A DNA stretch of 64,000 bases from Mycobacterium sp. 1164966.3 (GCF_001665395.1 NZ_LZSG01000057.1:1-64000); one strand, 5' to 3'. Shown: positions 18,341-27,260, numbered from the stretch's first letter. Notes: generated by a model from the letters alone, not told the origin. Numbers and translations are program-made.

Positions 18341-19063
18341 ATGGATCTCAGCCGCATCACCCACCCGCTGAGGTTGGCCAAAGGATCTCACCAGCCAGGG
18401 TCGGGCAAAGGCTGCGCGATGAATGTGATCTCCTACATCAACGGCGATGCCCATGTCACGGACTTTCCGGCGTGTTCGGCCCACCCGTTGAGCGTTCTCG
18501 TCCAGGCCTGCAACGACCTGCTGGCCGGGCCCGATGGTTATCTGTCGCCAGAAAACGCCGTGCTGGCTCTCGAACTCGCGTGGCAGACGGTGGGAACCGC
18601 CGATGTCGCCGACGCCGTCGCGCACGCCTGGTTGGCCGAAATGCTGACCAACCCGGCCTGGGGAGTAGTCAAGTTCGCCAGAATCACCGCAGTGAAAGCG
18701 ATCTTCGACGTCGCCGAGTTGCACCGCGCCGCAGCGTCGGGGGATATTCCTTCAATCGCCGCCTGGGACGCCGCCGATCGCGCCTCCCGCGCGGTCAACA
18801 CGGATCCGATCACCGCCGGCGGGTATGCCCTGCGGGCCGCATCTGAGTCGACCACTGCCGCGGGAGCCGTTTGGTTGACGGCGGATCAGGTGGCGCTCTA
18901 CGCCATGAACGCCTACGCGCTAGCAGCCGAAGGCACTACTGCCAGCCGGATAGTGGAGTTCACCCGCCACGCCATCCGCTCGTGGCGCGAGCTGGCCGGC
19001 CTGGACAGCGCCGGCGCGGACACCCCGTCACGGCCGGAGCGCGAACTGCAACTCGTGGCGTGA
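18341..19063 (+). CDS. Unknown alanine-rich helical protein
   Basis: A 240-residue protein with no family I can name. It is mostly alpha-helical and alanine-rich, with repeated helical stretches such as ADAVAHAWLAEMLTNPAW and AWDAADRASRAVN, and it is soluble. The start at ATG 18341 follows GAGAGGA with a 9-base spacer. An ATG at 18257 (too far upstream for its own site) or ATG 18419 would also fit. The helical-repeat style recalls some putative immunity-protein families, but that is weak. It ends 16 bases before the convergent lldD2. Confidence 0.65.
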   Translation: MDLSRITHPLRLAKGSHQPGSGKGCAMNVISYINGDAHVTDFPACSAHPLSVLVQACNDLLAGPDGYLSPENAVLALELAWQTVGTADVADAVAHAWLAEMLTNPAWGVVKFARITAVKAIFDVAELHRAAASGDIPSIAAWDAADRASRAVNTDPITAGGYALRAASESTTAAGAVWLTADQVALYAMNAYALAAEGTTASRIVEFTRHAIRSWRELAGLDSAGADTPSRPERELQLVA

Positions 19064-19079
19064 GGTGTGCTCGCCTAAG

Positions 19080-20312
19080 TCAGCGGGGTACCAGCCGGCG
19101 CAGCTGCGTCACGTGTTTGGGCGAAAGCTCCTCGAGGCCGGTGGCCCCGAGCAACGCCATCGTCCGGGTGACGCCGCTTTGCAGGATCTCGATCGCACGC
19201 CGCACGCCGGCCTCCCCGCCGGCCATCAGTCCGTAGAGGTAGGCCCGTCCCACCAGCGTGCACCGCGCTCCAAGCGCGACCGCAGCAACGATGTCCGCAC
19301 CCGACATGATGCCGGTATCCAGCAAAACCTCGGTGTCCTTGCCCAATTCGCGCGCAACCGTCGGCAACAGATGGAAGGGCACCGGCGCCCGGTCGAGTTG
19401 ACGGCCGCCATGATTGGACAACACGATGCCGTCGACGCCGCGCTCGACGACGGCACGGGCGTCGTCGAGCGTCTGAATCCCTTTCACCACGAGCTTTCCG
19501 GGCCACTGGTCTTTGATCCAGGCCAGGTCGTCGAAGGTGACGCTGGCGTCGAACATGGTGTTGAGGTATTCGCCGACGGTTCCTGACCAGCGGTCCAGCG
19601 AGGCGAAGGCCAGCGGCTCGGTGGTGAACAGGTCGAACCACCACTGCGGGTGCGGCAGCGTGTCGAGAACGGTGCGCAGTGTCAACGCCGGCGGGATCGA
19701 CATCCCGTTGCGGACGTCGCGCCAGCGTGCACCGGCAACCGGAACGTCGACGGTGACCAGCATGGTGTCGAAGCCCGCGTCGGCGGCGCGCTTGACCAAC
19801 GCCATCGAGCGGTCGCGGTCACGCCACATGTAGAGCTGAAACCATTTGCGGCCCCGCGGAACCGCGGTCACCACATCTTCGATCGCGCAGGTGGCCAGGG
19901 TGGACATCGCGAATGGGATCCCGGCCGCCGCTGCCGCGCTGGCGCCGGCGATCTCACCTTCGGTGTGCATCAACCGGGTGAAGCCGGTTGGCGCGATGCC
20001 GAACGGCCACCCGACCGGCTGTCCCAGGACGTGCCACCCGGTGCACACGTTGGTGACGTCCCGCAGGATGGTCGGGTGAAACTCGATGTCCCGGAAGGCT
20101 TGTCGGGCACGTTGCAGCGACAGCTCGTCTTCGGCGGCGCCGTCGGTGTAGTCGAATGCCGCTCTGGGGGTGCGCCGTTTGGCGATGCGGCGCAGATCCT
20201 CGATGGTCAGTGCGGCGTCGAGGCGGCGCTTGGTGCCGTTGAACTCGGGTCGTTTGAACTGGATGAGCGGCGCCAGATCATTGATCCGGGGCACTCGTCG
20301 TTTGACCGCCAT
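19080..20312 (-). CDS. lldD2: FMN-dependent L-lactate dehydrogenase LldD2
   Basis: A 410-residue L-lactate dehydrogenase of the FMN alpha-hydroxyacid dehydrogenase family. It oxidises lactate to pyruvate, with electrons to quinone, which is a key step for lactate growth in M. tuberculosis. Visible: RTPRAAFDYTDGAAEDE near residue 45, HPTILRDV, WFQLYMWRD and the substrate/FMN stretch LSNHGGRQLDRAP near 305. The ATG at 20312 matches the known N-terminus MAVKRRVPR. The gene is transcribed away from DUF1810, with starts 19 bases apart. Confidence 0.97.
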   Translation of the reverse strand: MAVKRRVPRINDLAPLIQFKRPEFNGTKRRLDAALTIEDLRRIAKRRTPRAAFDYTDGAAEDELSLQRARQAFRDIEFHPTILRDVTNVCTGWHVLGQPVGWPFGIAPTGFTRLMHTEGEIAGASAAAAAGIPFAMSTLATCAIEDVVTAVPRGRKWFQLYMWRDRDRSMALVKRAADAGFDTMLVTVDVPVAGARWRDVRNGMSIPPALTLRTVLDTLPHPQWWFDLFTTEPLAFASLDRWSGTVGEYLNTMFDASVTFDDLAWIKDQWPGKLVVKGIQTLDDARAVVERGVDGIVLSNHGGRQLDRAPVPFHLLPTVARELGKDTEVLLDTGIMSGADIVAAVALGARCTLVGRAYLYGLMAGGEAGVRRAIEILQSGVTRTMALLGATGLEELSPKHVTQLRRLVPR

Positions 20313-20331
20313 GTGTGCAACCGTAATCACT

Positions 20332-20769
20332 ATGGGAACGGCAACCGACCGCTTCGATTTGAAGCGCTTCGTCGAGGCGCAGGATCGCGTCTACCCCAGC
20401 GTCCTCGACGAGCTTCGTAGCGGACGAAAACGCAGCCACTGGATGTGGTTCATCTTTCCGCAGCTGCGCGGGCTCGGCAGCAGCCCGATGGCGGCGCGCT
20501 TCGGCATCTCCTCAGTGGAGGAAGCCCGGGAATACCTGCGCCATGAACTGCTCGGGCCGCGCCTGCTCGAGTGCACGCAGCTGGTCAACCGGGTACAAGG
20601 CCGCTCTGTCAGCGAAATCTTCGGCACGCCCGACGACCTCAAGCTGTGCTCGTCGATGACCCTGTTCGTTCACGCGACCGACGACAACCAGGCCTTCGCC
20701 GAACTGCTCGACAAGTACTACGGCGGCGAGCAGGACCCGCTGACCCTGAAACGGCTGGGCATCAGCTAG
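20332..20769 (+). CDS. DUF1810 protein (Rv1873-like)
   Basis: A 145-residue DUF1810 protein, the same length as M. tuberculosis Rv1873. The family is helical and of unknown function. Diagnostic stretches are RSHWMWFIFPQLRGLG near residue 33 and EEAREYLRHELLGPRLLECT. The start ATG at 20332 lies 19 bases from the lldD2 start in the opposite direction. Its 3' end overlaps the amylase stop by 8 bases. Confidence 0.93.
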   Translation: MGTATDRFDLKRFVEAQDRVYPSVLDELRSGRKRSHWMWFIFPQLRGLGSSPMAARFGISSVEEAREYLRHELLGPRLLECTQLVNRVQGRSVSEIFGTPDDLKLCSSMTLFVHATDDNQAFAELLDKYYGGEQDPLTLKRLGIS

Positions 20770-22066
20770 GCCGCAGGATCCGCCAACCGTGCGGCTCAAC
20801 GGCCACCGCGTCGACAACCTCTTGCGGCGGGGCGGCTGATCCGGCGAGGACCTCTGCGTGCGCGACACCCAGCTCGTTCAGCACCAGGCGCATCGGCTCG
20901 TCATCGATGTTCAGCGCAACCAGCAGCGCGTCCTGGCCGCCGCTTGCCCGGTAAACGTAATGCCGGTTGTCCAGCCGCAAAGCGGTGGTCGAAGCATTAT
21001 GCAGCCACGGATGCCGGCGGCGCAGCCCGACGAGATACTGGTGCAATGCCCAAACTTTGGCGCCGTCTTCGTCCAATGGCATTGGGGGAGAACCGAATTC
21101 CGGGCGAACCGCGTCGTCTCCGCCATACCGCTCTTCCTTGACGCCCAGCAGACCGAGCTCATCGCCGGCGTACACGCTGGGCACACCGCCGACGGTCAGC
21201 AGGATGACCAGCGCATGGGCCAGATGCTCGGGACGCTCCAGGCGGCTGGCGATCCGCGTGACATCGTGATTGCCGATGAATGTCAGCGGTGCGAACGTGG
21301 CCAGAAACTCATTGTGCCGCTGCAGCGCCCAGTCCAGCTCGAAAAAGTTCCCGTCGTTGAGGCCGCTCCAAATCGCCTTCCACAGCTCGTATTGGGTGGC
21401 CGAGTCGAACCCGGCGCCTTCGACCGCCGCGGCGTAGTCGCCGTGGATGAGCTCGCCGACGAACCAGGCATCGGGATGCCGTTCGCGTACCCGCGGCAGG
21501 ACGGCTGCCCAAAACGATTGCGGCACAGCGTAAGCCGCATCCAATCGCCAGCCGTCGGCGCCACGGTCGAGCCAGTGCGACATCGCGTCCACGGTGTAGT
21601 CGACAACCTCGGCGTTGTCGTGGTTGAGGGTGACGAGCTCGGAGTGGCCTTCGAAGGTATGAAAACGACCCGGACGCCCGCGAAACCAGCGTGCCGCTGC
21701 GGCACTGTGCGACGCCTCACGGTAGCGCGGGAAGTCCTGGCCGACGTGGTTGAACACGCCGTCGAGCAGGACCCGCAGACCGCGACGGCGAGCCTCCTCG
21801 ATGAGGTGGTCGAAGTCGGCGTCGTCGCCGAGCCGGGGATCGATGCGGTAGTGGTCGGTGGTGTCGTAGCCGTGGGTACGGGAAGCGAAGATCGGCCCCA
21901 ACGCAATCCCCGACGCGCCCAATTCGATCGCGTGGTCGAACCAGCCCGCCAGCCGCCGCAGCCGATGTTCCTCCGGGACGGGCGGCTCAACCGCGGGAAA
22001 CGCGCCGACGAAACCCAGGGGATAGACCTGCCACCAGATCACGTGCTCGGTCCACGTTGTGCTCAA
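20762..22066 (-). CDS. GH13 alpha-amylase-family glycosidase
   Basis: A 434-residue glycoside hydrolase 13 enzyme. The catalytic set is Asp176 (GWRLDAAYA), Glu205 (FVGELIHGD) and the NHD at 266-268, with the DGVFNHVGQ region at 102-110. There is no signal peptide, so it is probably cytoplasmic and acts on alpha-glucans or trehalose-like sugars. It is not recognisable as GlgE or TreS. The TTG start at 22066 has GGAGGGG 7 bases upstream. An upstream frame extension only shadows the next gene. Confidence 0.88.
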   Translation of the reverse strand: MSTTWTEHVIWWQVYPLGFVGAFPAVEPPVPEEHRLRRLAGWFDHAIELGASGIALGPIFASRTHGYDTTDHYRIDPRLGDDADFDHLIEEARRRGLRVLLDGVFNHVGQDFPRYREASHSAAAARWFRGRPGRFHTFEGHSELVTLNHDNAEVVDYTVDAMSHWLDRGADGWRLDAAYAVPQSFWAAVLPRVRERHPDAWFVGELIHGDYAAAVEGAGFDSATQYELWKAIWSGLNDGNFFELDWALQRHNEFLATFAPLTFIGNHDVTRIASRLERPEHLAHALVILLTVGGVPSVYAGDELGLLGVKEERYGGDDAVRPEFGSPPMPLDEDGAKVWALHQYLVGLRRRHPWLHNASTTALRLDNRHYVYRASGGQDALLVALNIDDEPMRLVLNELGVAHAEVLAGSAAPPQEVVDAVAVEPHGWRILRPS

Positions 22067-22105
22067 CCGTCGTCCCCTCCACGCCGCGAATGTAGGTTCG
22101 GCCCT

Positions 22106-22807
22106 ATGGAGAAGGTAATCGCCGTGCTCAGGCGAGCCGACCCGGACGACGACTGGTGCGCCCGCCAACGGGGTCCGGTCGCCGACGAGCTGTTGAGCCT
22201 GGGCGTTCGCGGGCTGTCCGTGAATGTCCGCGACGGCGCGGTGCGCCACTCGCTGATGACGCTGACGACGTTGGACCCCCCGGTGGCCGCGCTGGTCAGC
22301 CTGTGGACCCAGCAGTGCTACGGCGACCAGGTGCGGGCGGCGCTGGCCCTGTTGGCCGCCGAATGCGAAACCCTCAGCGCCTACCTGGTGACCGAGTCCG
22401 TCCCGATGCCTGTCCCTCAAGCTGAAACCGGCTCGCGCACACCGGGTTTAGCCAACGTCGCGCTGCTGCGCCGGCCCGCCGGAATGGCCCCGGATACCTG
22501 GCTGGCCCGCTGGCAGGGCGACCACACGTCCGTGGCGATCGAGACGCAGTCGATCTTCGGCTACACCCAGAACTGGGTGGTGCGAGCACTTACGCCAGAG
22601 GCACCGGGAATCGCCGGCATCGTCGAAGAGTTGTTTCCCGAAGAAGCGATCACCGACCTGAAGGCGTTCTTCGGCGCAGCCGATGACGACGACCTGCAGC
22701 ACCGGCTGGGCCGGATGATCGCCAGCACAACTGCATTCGGCGCCAACGAGAACATCGACACGGTGCCCACCAGCCGCTACGTGTTCAAGACACCATTCGA
22801 AAGCTGA
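22106..22807 (+). CDS. EthD-domain protein (Rv1874-like)
   Basis: A 233-residue protein, about the size of Rv1874 (228, from memory). The second half has the dimeric alpha/beta-barrel EthD signature LLRRPAGMAPDTWLARWQGD. The first half looks like a second, diverged copy of the same fold (MEKVIAVLRRADPDDDW). EthD members bind hydrophobic or peroxide-type ligands or lack known activity. The ATG at 22106 lies 39 bases from the start of the divergent amylase gene. It ends 9 bases before the PNPOx gene, with which it may be cotranscribed. Confidence 0.8.
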   Translation: MEKVIAVLRRADPDDDWCARQRGPVADELLSLGVRGLSVNVRDGAVRHSLMTLTTLDPPVAALVSLWTQQCYGDQVRAALALLAAECETLSAYLVTESVPMPVPQAETGSRTPGLANVALLRRPAGMAPDTWLARWQGDHTSVAIETQSIFGYTQNWVVRALTPEAPGIAGIVEELFPEEAITDLKAFFGAADDDDLQHRLGRMIASTTAFGANENIDTVPTSRYVFKTPFES

Positions 22808-22816
22808 GGTCAGCAC

Positions 22817-23260
22817 ATGACAACACTCGACGACGCGGTTTCGTTGGCGGCCGGAGAGAGCGGTTTGGCGGTGGTGTCCACGGTTCGGGCCGACGGGACG
22901 GTGCAGGCGTCGCTGGTCAACGTCGGCCTGCTGGCGCACCCGCGCAGCGGTCAGCCGGCGCTGGGCTTCACCACGTACGGCAAGGTCAAGCTCGCCAATC
23001 TACGCGCGCGGCCTCGGCTCGCCGTCACCTTCCGCAACGGTTGGCAGTGGGCGACCGTCGAGGGCCGCGCGGAGCTGGTCGGCCCGGACGATCCGCAACC
23101 GTGGCTGGCCGAGCCCGATCAGTTGCGGCTGCTGCTTCGCGAGGTGTTCACCGCCGCCGGCGGCACCCACGATGACTGGCCGGAGTACGACCGGGTGATG
23201 GCCCAGGAGCGGCGTGCCGTTGTGCTGATCGAGCCGACCCGCGTGTACAGCAACGGCTGA
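22817..23260 (+). CDS. PNPOx-like flavin/F420-binding protein (Rv1875-like)
   Basis: A 147-residue split-barrel protein of the pyridoxamine 5'-phosphate oxidase family, matching Rv1875 in length. The AVVSTVRADGTVQASLVN opening and RARPRLAVTFRN are family-typical. Mycobacterial members often bind FMN, F420 or haem-breakdown products. The substrate is unknown. It follows the EthD gene closely. Confidence 0.88.
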   Translation: MTTLDDAVSLAAGESGLAVVSTVRADGTVQASLVNVGLLAHPRSGQPALGFTTYGKVKLANLRARPRLAVTFRNGWQWATVEGRAELVGPDDPQPWLAEPDQLRLLLREVFTAAGGTHDDWPEYDRVMAQERRAVVLIEPTRVYSNG

Positions 23261-23294
23261 GCCCGCCGGGCAGACGGTAGGTTGGCAACTCGTG

Positions 23295-24077
23295 ATGCTG
23301 CAGATCGACGACCAAAACCGGGTACGCACCCTCACACTGAACCGGCCCGAGGCCCTCAACGCCTTCAACGAAGCCCTTTACGACGCCACCACGCAGGCGT
23401 TGCTGGATGCGGCCGAAGACGCGGAGGTCGCGGTGGTGCTGCTGACCGGTACCGGCCGCGGCTTCTCCGCCGGGACCGACCTCGCCGAGATGCAGGCCCG
23501 CATCACCGATCCCGACTTCACCCCCGGCAGATACGGCTTCCCCGGTCTGATCGAAGCGCTCAGCAACTTCCCCAAGCCGTTGATCTGCGGGGTCAACGGC
23601 GTGGGAGTGGGGATCGGCGCCACTATCCTCGGCTACGCCGACCTGGCGTTCATGTCGTCGACGGCGCGGCTGAAATGCCCGTTCACCAGCCTCGGTGTAG
23701 CCCCGGAGGCGGCGTCGTCGTATCTACTGCCGCAGCTGGTGGGCCGGCAGAACGCCGCATGGTTGTTGATGTCCTCGGAATGGGTCGACGCGCACGAGGC
23801 GTTGCGGATGGGCCTGGTATGGCGGGTCTGCGAGCCCGACGAGCTGCTGCCCGAAGCCCGTCGGCATGCCGAAGTGCTTGCCGCCCGGCCGATTTCGAGC
23901 CTGATGGCGGTCAAGCACACGATCGTGGAACCCGTTCGCCCGGAGATCCTGGCAGCGACCGCGCGGGAAAACGCTCACTTCGCCGAGCTGATGGGCGCCC
24001 AGGCCAACGCCGCCGCTCTGGCGGATTTCAACAAGGGCCGCTACGCGTCGAACGTGGGGGATACGCACGCGTTTTGA
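23295..24077 (+). CDS. Enoyl-CoA hydratase/isomerase-family protein
   Basis: A 260-residue crotonase-superfamily protein for beta-oxidation-type steps. Crotonase oxyanion-hole stretches are GRGFSAGTDLAEM near residue 55 and GVGVGIGATILGYADLAF near 105. The ATG at 23295 follows an in-frame GTG directly. The exact substrate is not predictable. No close M. tuberculosis counterpart is recalled at this position. It faces bfd convergently. Confidence 0.9.
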   Translation: MLQIDDQNRVRTLTLNRPEALNAFNEALYDATTQALLDAAEDAEVAVVLLTGTGRGFSAGTDLAEMQARITDPDFTPGRYGFPGLIEALSNFPKPLICGVNGVGVGIGATILGYADLAFMSSTARLKCPFTSLGVAPEAASSYLLPQLVGRQNAAWLLMSSEWVDAHEALRMGLVWRVCEPDELLPEARRHAEVLAARPISSLMAVKHTIVEPVRPEILAATARENAHFAELMGAQANAAALADFNKGRYASNVGDTHAF

Positions 24078-24083
24078 GTGTTT

Positions 24084-24127
24084 TTCGTCCCTAGGGCCCA
24101 CGTTCGGCAAGTGAAGTTAGAGACGAA
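24084..24127. terminator. Hairpin between convergent hydratase and bfd genes
   Basis: TTCGTCCCTAG at 24084-24094 pairs with the TTAGAGACGAA stretch ending at 24127 (10 of 11 bases), with a long loop. It sits between the two convergent stops, so it may terminate both. The arms are imperfect. Confidence 0.45.
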
Positions 24128-24307
24128 CTAGCCCGCCCGCTCCAGCTGGGCCGCGGCGGCGATGATCGCCCGCAGCGTGCGACGGCAGCGCCCGCAGTCC
24201 GCGCCCGCACCGCAGGCGGCGGCAACCTCTTTCGATGTCGACGCACCCCGCGCCACGCAGTCGGACACCGTCTGATTGGTGGCCCCGACACACAGGCACA
24301 CGTACAT
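24128..24307 (-). CDS. bfd: Bfd, bacterioferritin-associated ferredoxin
   Basis: A 59-residue [2Fe-2S] protein below the usual ORF-length cutoff. The sequence has the Bfd cysteine layout CxC (VCLCV, residues 4 and 6) and CGAGADCGRC near 32-41. Bfd reduces bacterioferritin haem to release stored iron. It is divergent from bfrA and shares the intergenic iron boxes, which is the classic arrangement. The ATG at 24307 has homology from the first residues. Confidence 0.9.
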   Translation of the reverse strand: MYVCLCVGATNQTVSDCVARGASTSKEVAAACGAGADCGRCRRTLRAIIAAAAQLERAG

Positions 24308-24349
24308 CGAATCCCCTAGGCGAAACTGCCGATTGGAACAGGCCGCATA

Positions 24350-24368
24350 TTAGTGAAGTCTATCCTAA
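24350..24368. promoter_or_regulatory. IdeR-like iron box 1
   Basis: TTAGTGAAGTCTATCCTAA resembles the IdeR consensus TTAGGTTAGSCTAACCTAA, with good agreement at both ends. It lies in the bfd/bfrA divergent promoter region. Confidence 0.7.
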
Positions 24369-24373
24369 GTAGG

Positions 24374-24392
24374 TTAGCGGAGTCTAACCTAA
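24374..24392. promoter_or_regulatory. IdeR-like iron box 2
   Basis: TTAGCGGAGTCTAACCTAA matches the right half of the IdeR consensus perfectly. The two boxes start 24 bases apart. Tandem iron boxes are reported upstream of M. tuberculosis bfrA, where IdeR activates under high iron. Confidence 0.8.
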
Positions 24393-24583
24393 GTAACGAC
24401 ACGTGACCGAATCGTCGCCTTCGCATGACGCGCCGAAGGCGGGTGATTGCGTGCGCCGACGCAGTCCCGCTGGACTAGATTGAGATCGGCACGCCGGTTA
24501 GCCACAGGCCGGCGAGATGGCGCTCCAGCCCAGCCCATCTGCCGCGGTTCGACATCGACAGCCCTCACAGCCTAGGAGTGGTC

Positions 24584-25063
24584 ATGCAAGGTGATCCGGA
24601 TGTTTTGCGCCTGCTGAACGAACAACTGACCAGCGAGCTCACCGCTATCAACCAATATTTCCTGCACTCGAAGATGCAGGACAACTGGGGTTTCACCGAG
24701 TTGGCGGAGCACACCCGCGCCGAATCCTTCGACGAGATGCGGCACGCGGAGGCGATCACCGACCGCATCCTGTTGCTGGACGGCCTGCCGAACTACCAGC
24801 GGATCGGGTCGCTGCGGGTCGGCCAGACATTGCGCGAGCAGTTCGAGGCAGACCTGGCCATCGAATACGACGTGTTGAACCGGCTCAAGCCCGGGATCAT
24901 CATGTGCCGCGAGAAGCAGGACAGCACCAGTGCCACATTGCTGGAGAAGATCGTCGCCGACGAAGAGGTCCACGTCGACTATCTGGAGACACAGCTGGAG
25001 TTGATGGACAAGCTGGGCGAGGAGCTCTACTCGGCCCAGTGCGTCTCCCGGCCGCCGAGCTGA
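24584..25063 (+). CDS. bfrA: Bacterioferritin BfrA
   Basis: A 159-residue haem bacterioferritin, the same length as M. tuberculosis BfrA. It stores iron as a 24-mer. The ferroxidase ligands are visible (Glu18, Glu51, His54, Glu94, Glu127, His130), and the haem-ligating Met52 sits in DEMRHAE. The start at ATG 24584 gives the known N-terminus MQGDPDVLRLL and follows TAGGAG. It is regulated by the upstream IdeR boxes, by inference. Confidence 0.97.
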   Translation: MQGDPDVLRLLNEQLTSELTAINQYFLHSKMQDNWGFTELAEHTRAESFDEMRHAEAITDRILLLDGLPNYQRIGSLRVGQTLREQFEADLAIEYDVLNRLKPGIIMCREKQDSTSATLLEKIVADEEVHVDYLETQLELMDKLGEELYSAQCVSRPPS

Positions 25064-25130
25064 GCCGCGCCCGTCCAGATGGGCGGTTGCTGGGTACCCG
25101 TTAGCATCGAACGCCGACGGGAAGGCAGGG

Positions 25131-27260
25131 ATGACGGCCCCGAGAGCAGCAGCGGTCGCCGAGACGCAGGCCGCGGATTCCGCCCCCAGCAGCGCGCTGA
25201 TCACCCCCCGGCGGCGCAACTTCATCTTCTTGGCGATCGTGCTGGGCATGCTGCTGGCGGCGCTGGATCAGACCATCGTCGCCACCGCGCTGCCCACCAT
25301 CGTCGCCGATCTGGGCGACGCCGGACATCAATCCTGGGTGGTGACCAGCTACCTGCTGGCCTCGACGGTTGTCACCGCGCTGGTCGGAAAACTCGGCGAC
25401 CTGTTCGGCCGTAAGCGGGTATTCCAGGCCGCCGTGGTGTGCTTCATGGCCGGGTCGGTGCTGTGCGGGCTGGCGCAGTCGATGACCATGCTGGTCGGGT
25501 CTAGGGCGTTGCAGGGCATCGGCGGCGGCGCGATCACCGTGACCGCCAGCGCGTTGATCGGTGAGGTGGTCCCGCTTCGGGAGCGCGGCCGCTACCAGGG
25601 CATATTGGGCGCGGTTTTCGGTGTGACAACGGTGATCGGGCCGCTGCTGGGCGGTTACTTCACCGACTATCTGACCTGGCGGTGGGCGTTCTGGATCAAT
25701 GTGCCGCTCTCGGTGGTGGTCATCATGGTGGCGGCCGCCGCTATTCCCGAGCTGGCAGCGGCCTCCAAACCGTTGATCGACTACGCGGGCATCGTGTTCA
25801 TCGGGCTGGGCGCCACGGGCCTGACGCTGGCGACCAGCTGGGGCGGCACCCGCTACCCGTGGGGGTCGACGACGATCATCGGCCTCTTCGCCGGGGCCGT
25901 GGCGGCCCTGTGCGTCTTCGGGTGGCTGGAAAACCGGGTCCCCGAGCCGATCCTGCCGATCCGGCTGTTCGGCAGCCCGGTGTTCACGGTCTGCTGTGTG
26001 CTGGCCTTCGTGGTCGGCTTCGCGATGCTTGGGGCACTGACCTTTCTGCCGACCTATATGCAGTACGTGAACGGGGTTTCGGCCACCACCTCGGGGCTGC
26101 GCACACTGCCGATGGTGGTCGGCATGCTGATCACCTCGACCGGCAGCGGCACCCTGGTCGGCCGGACCGGGCGCTACAAGATCTTCCCGGTGGCCGGCAC
26201 CGCGCTGATGGCCGTCGCGTTCCTGCTGATGTCGCGGATGGAGGCCTCGACGCCGGCTTTGGTGCAATCGCTTTACCTGCTCGTCCTCGGCGCCGGTATC
26301 GGGCTGTCCATGCAGGTGCTGGTCCTCATCGTGCAGAACACGTCGAATTTCGAGGACCTCGGCGTGGCCACGTCGGGTGTGACGTTCTTCCGTACCATCG
26401 GGAGCTCGTTCGGCGCAGCGATATTCGGCACCCTGTTCGTGAACTTTCTCAATCACCGGATGTCCGGGGCGCTCGCGGCCAGCGGCGCACCCGCCGCTGC
26501 GGTCAGTTCCCCGGCGGCCCTGCACCGGCAGCCGCACAGCGTGGCCGCGCCGATCGTGGCGGCCTACTCCGAATCGCTCACCCAGGTATTCCTGTGCGCG
26601 GCCCCAGTCGCCGCCGTCGGCTTTGTGCTGGCGCTGTTCCTGCGCGAGGTGCCGCTGCGCGACATTCACAACAGCGCAGTCGATCTGGGTGACGGCTTCG
26701 GCATGCCCAACCCCGAGACGCCCGAACGGATGCTGGAGAACGCGATCGCCCGGATGTTGCGCGGCGAGCCCGGGGTGCGGCTGCGCAGTATCGCCCTGCG
26801 CCCGGACTGCCGGCTCGACGTAGCCGGATTGTGGGGCGTTTTGCGCTGCTACCGCTTCGGGGAGATCTATGGGACCGCGCGGCTCACCGACATCGCCGAA
26901 CATCAGCGGCTTCCCTTCGAGGTGCTGGAACCCACCTTCGCGCGCCTGGCCGCCGGCGGATACCTGCGACGCGACGGCGACGAGATGTGGCTGACCGGCG
27001 CCGGACGCCAGCAGGTCGACTACGTGTACTCGCTGCTGCTGGCGTGGATCGTCGACAAGCTGTCCCGGTCGCCCGGCTTCCAAGGCCGCCCCGATCGGCG
27101 CAAGGTCGAAGCCGCGCTGCAGCGCATCGCGCATCGTGTTCTGGCCCAACGTGATTGGCACGACGACGCGCCGACGGTGGCACTGCCCGGCAGCAGGCGC
27201 CGGCGCTCAGACGCCTCGGGCGTACCATCACGCCATGAGCCGAATCGGACAATTCGCTGA
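25131..27260 (+). CDS. DHA2-type MFS exporter with C-terminal cytoplasmic extension (Rv1877-like)
   Basis: A 709-residue MFS transporter of the DHA2 (EmrB/QacA) drug-exporter class with 14 predicted membrane helices in the first ~510 residues. Motif LDQTIVATALPTI is near residue 44 and the loop motif GKLGDLFGRKRV follows. A soluble tail of ~190 residues follows, with a possible winged-helix-like segment (FEVLEPTFARLAAGGYLRR). It corresponds to Rv1877 (687 residues). The ligand is unknown. Its 3' end overlaps the next gene by 26 bases. Confidence 0.92.
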   Translation: MTAPRAAAVAETQAADSAPSSALITPRRRNFIFLAIVLGMLLAALDQTIVATALPTIVADLGDAGHQSWVVTSYLLASTVVTALVGKLGDLFGRKRVFQAAVVCFMAGSVLCGLAQSMTMLVGSRALQGIGGGAITVTASALIGEVVPLRERGRYQGILGAVFGVTTVIGPLLGGYFTDYLTWRWAFWINVPLSVVVIMVAAAAIPELAAASKPLIDYAGIVFIGLGATGLTLATSWGGTRYPWGSTTIIGLFAGAVAALCVFGWLENRVPEPILPIRLFGSPVFTVCCVLAFVVGFAMLGALTFLPTYMQYVNGVSATTSGLRTLPMVVGMLITSTGSGTLVGRTGRYKIFPVAGTALMAVAFLLMSRMEASTPALVQSLYLLVLGAGIGLSMQVLVLIVQNTSNFEDLGVATSGVTFFRTIGSSFGAAIFGTLFVNFLNHRMSGALAASGAPAAAVSSPAALHRQPHSVAAPIVAAYSESLTQVFLCAAPVAAVGFVLALFLREVPLRDIHNSAVDLGDGFGMPNPETPERMLENAIARMLRGEPGVRLRSIALRPDCRLDVAGLWGVLRCYRFGEIYGTARLTDIAEHQRLPFEVLEPTFARLAAGGYLRRDGDEMWLTGAGRQQVDYVYSLLLAWIVDKLSRSPGFQGRPDRRKVEAALQRIAHRVLAQRDWHDDAPTVALPGSRRRRSDASGVPSRHEPNRTIR

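Noticed and set aside
20858..22105. Upstream part of a 649-residue frame running into the EthD gene
   Set aside because: The amylase on the other strand explains this region; the EthD gene starts at the ATG 22106.
25101..27161. 686-residue open frame antisense to the MFS exporter gene
   Set aside because: The exporter is clearly coding. The antisense frame is Gln/His/Arg-rich with no recognisable domain.
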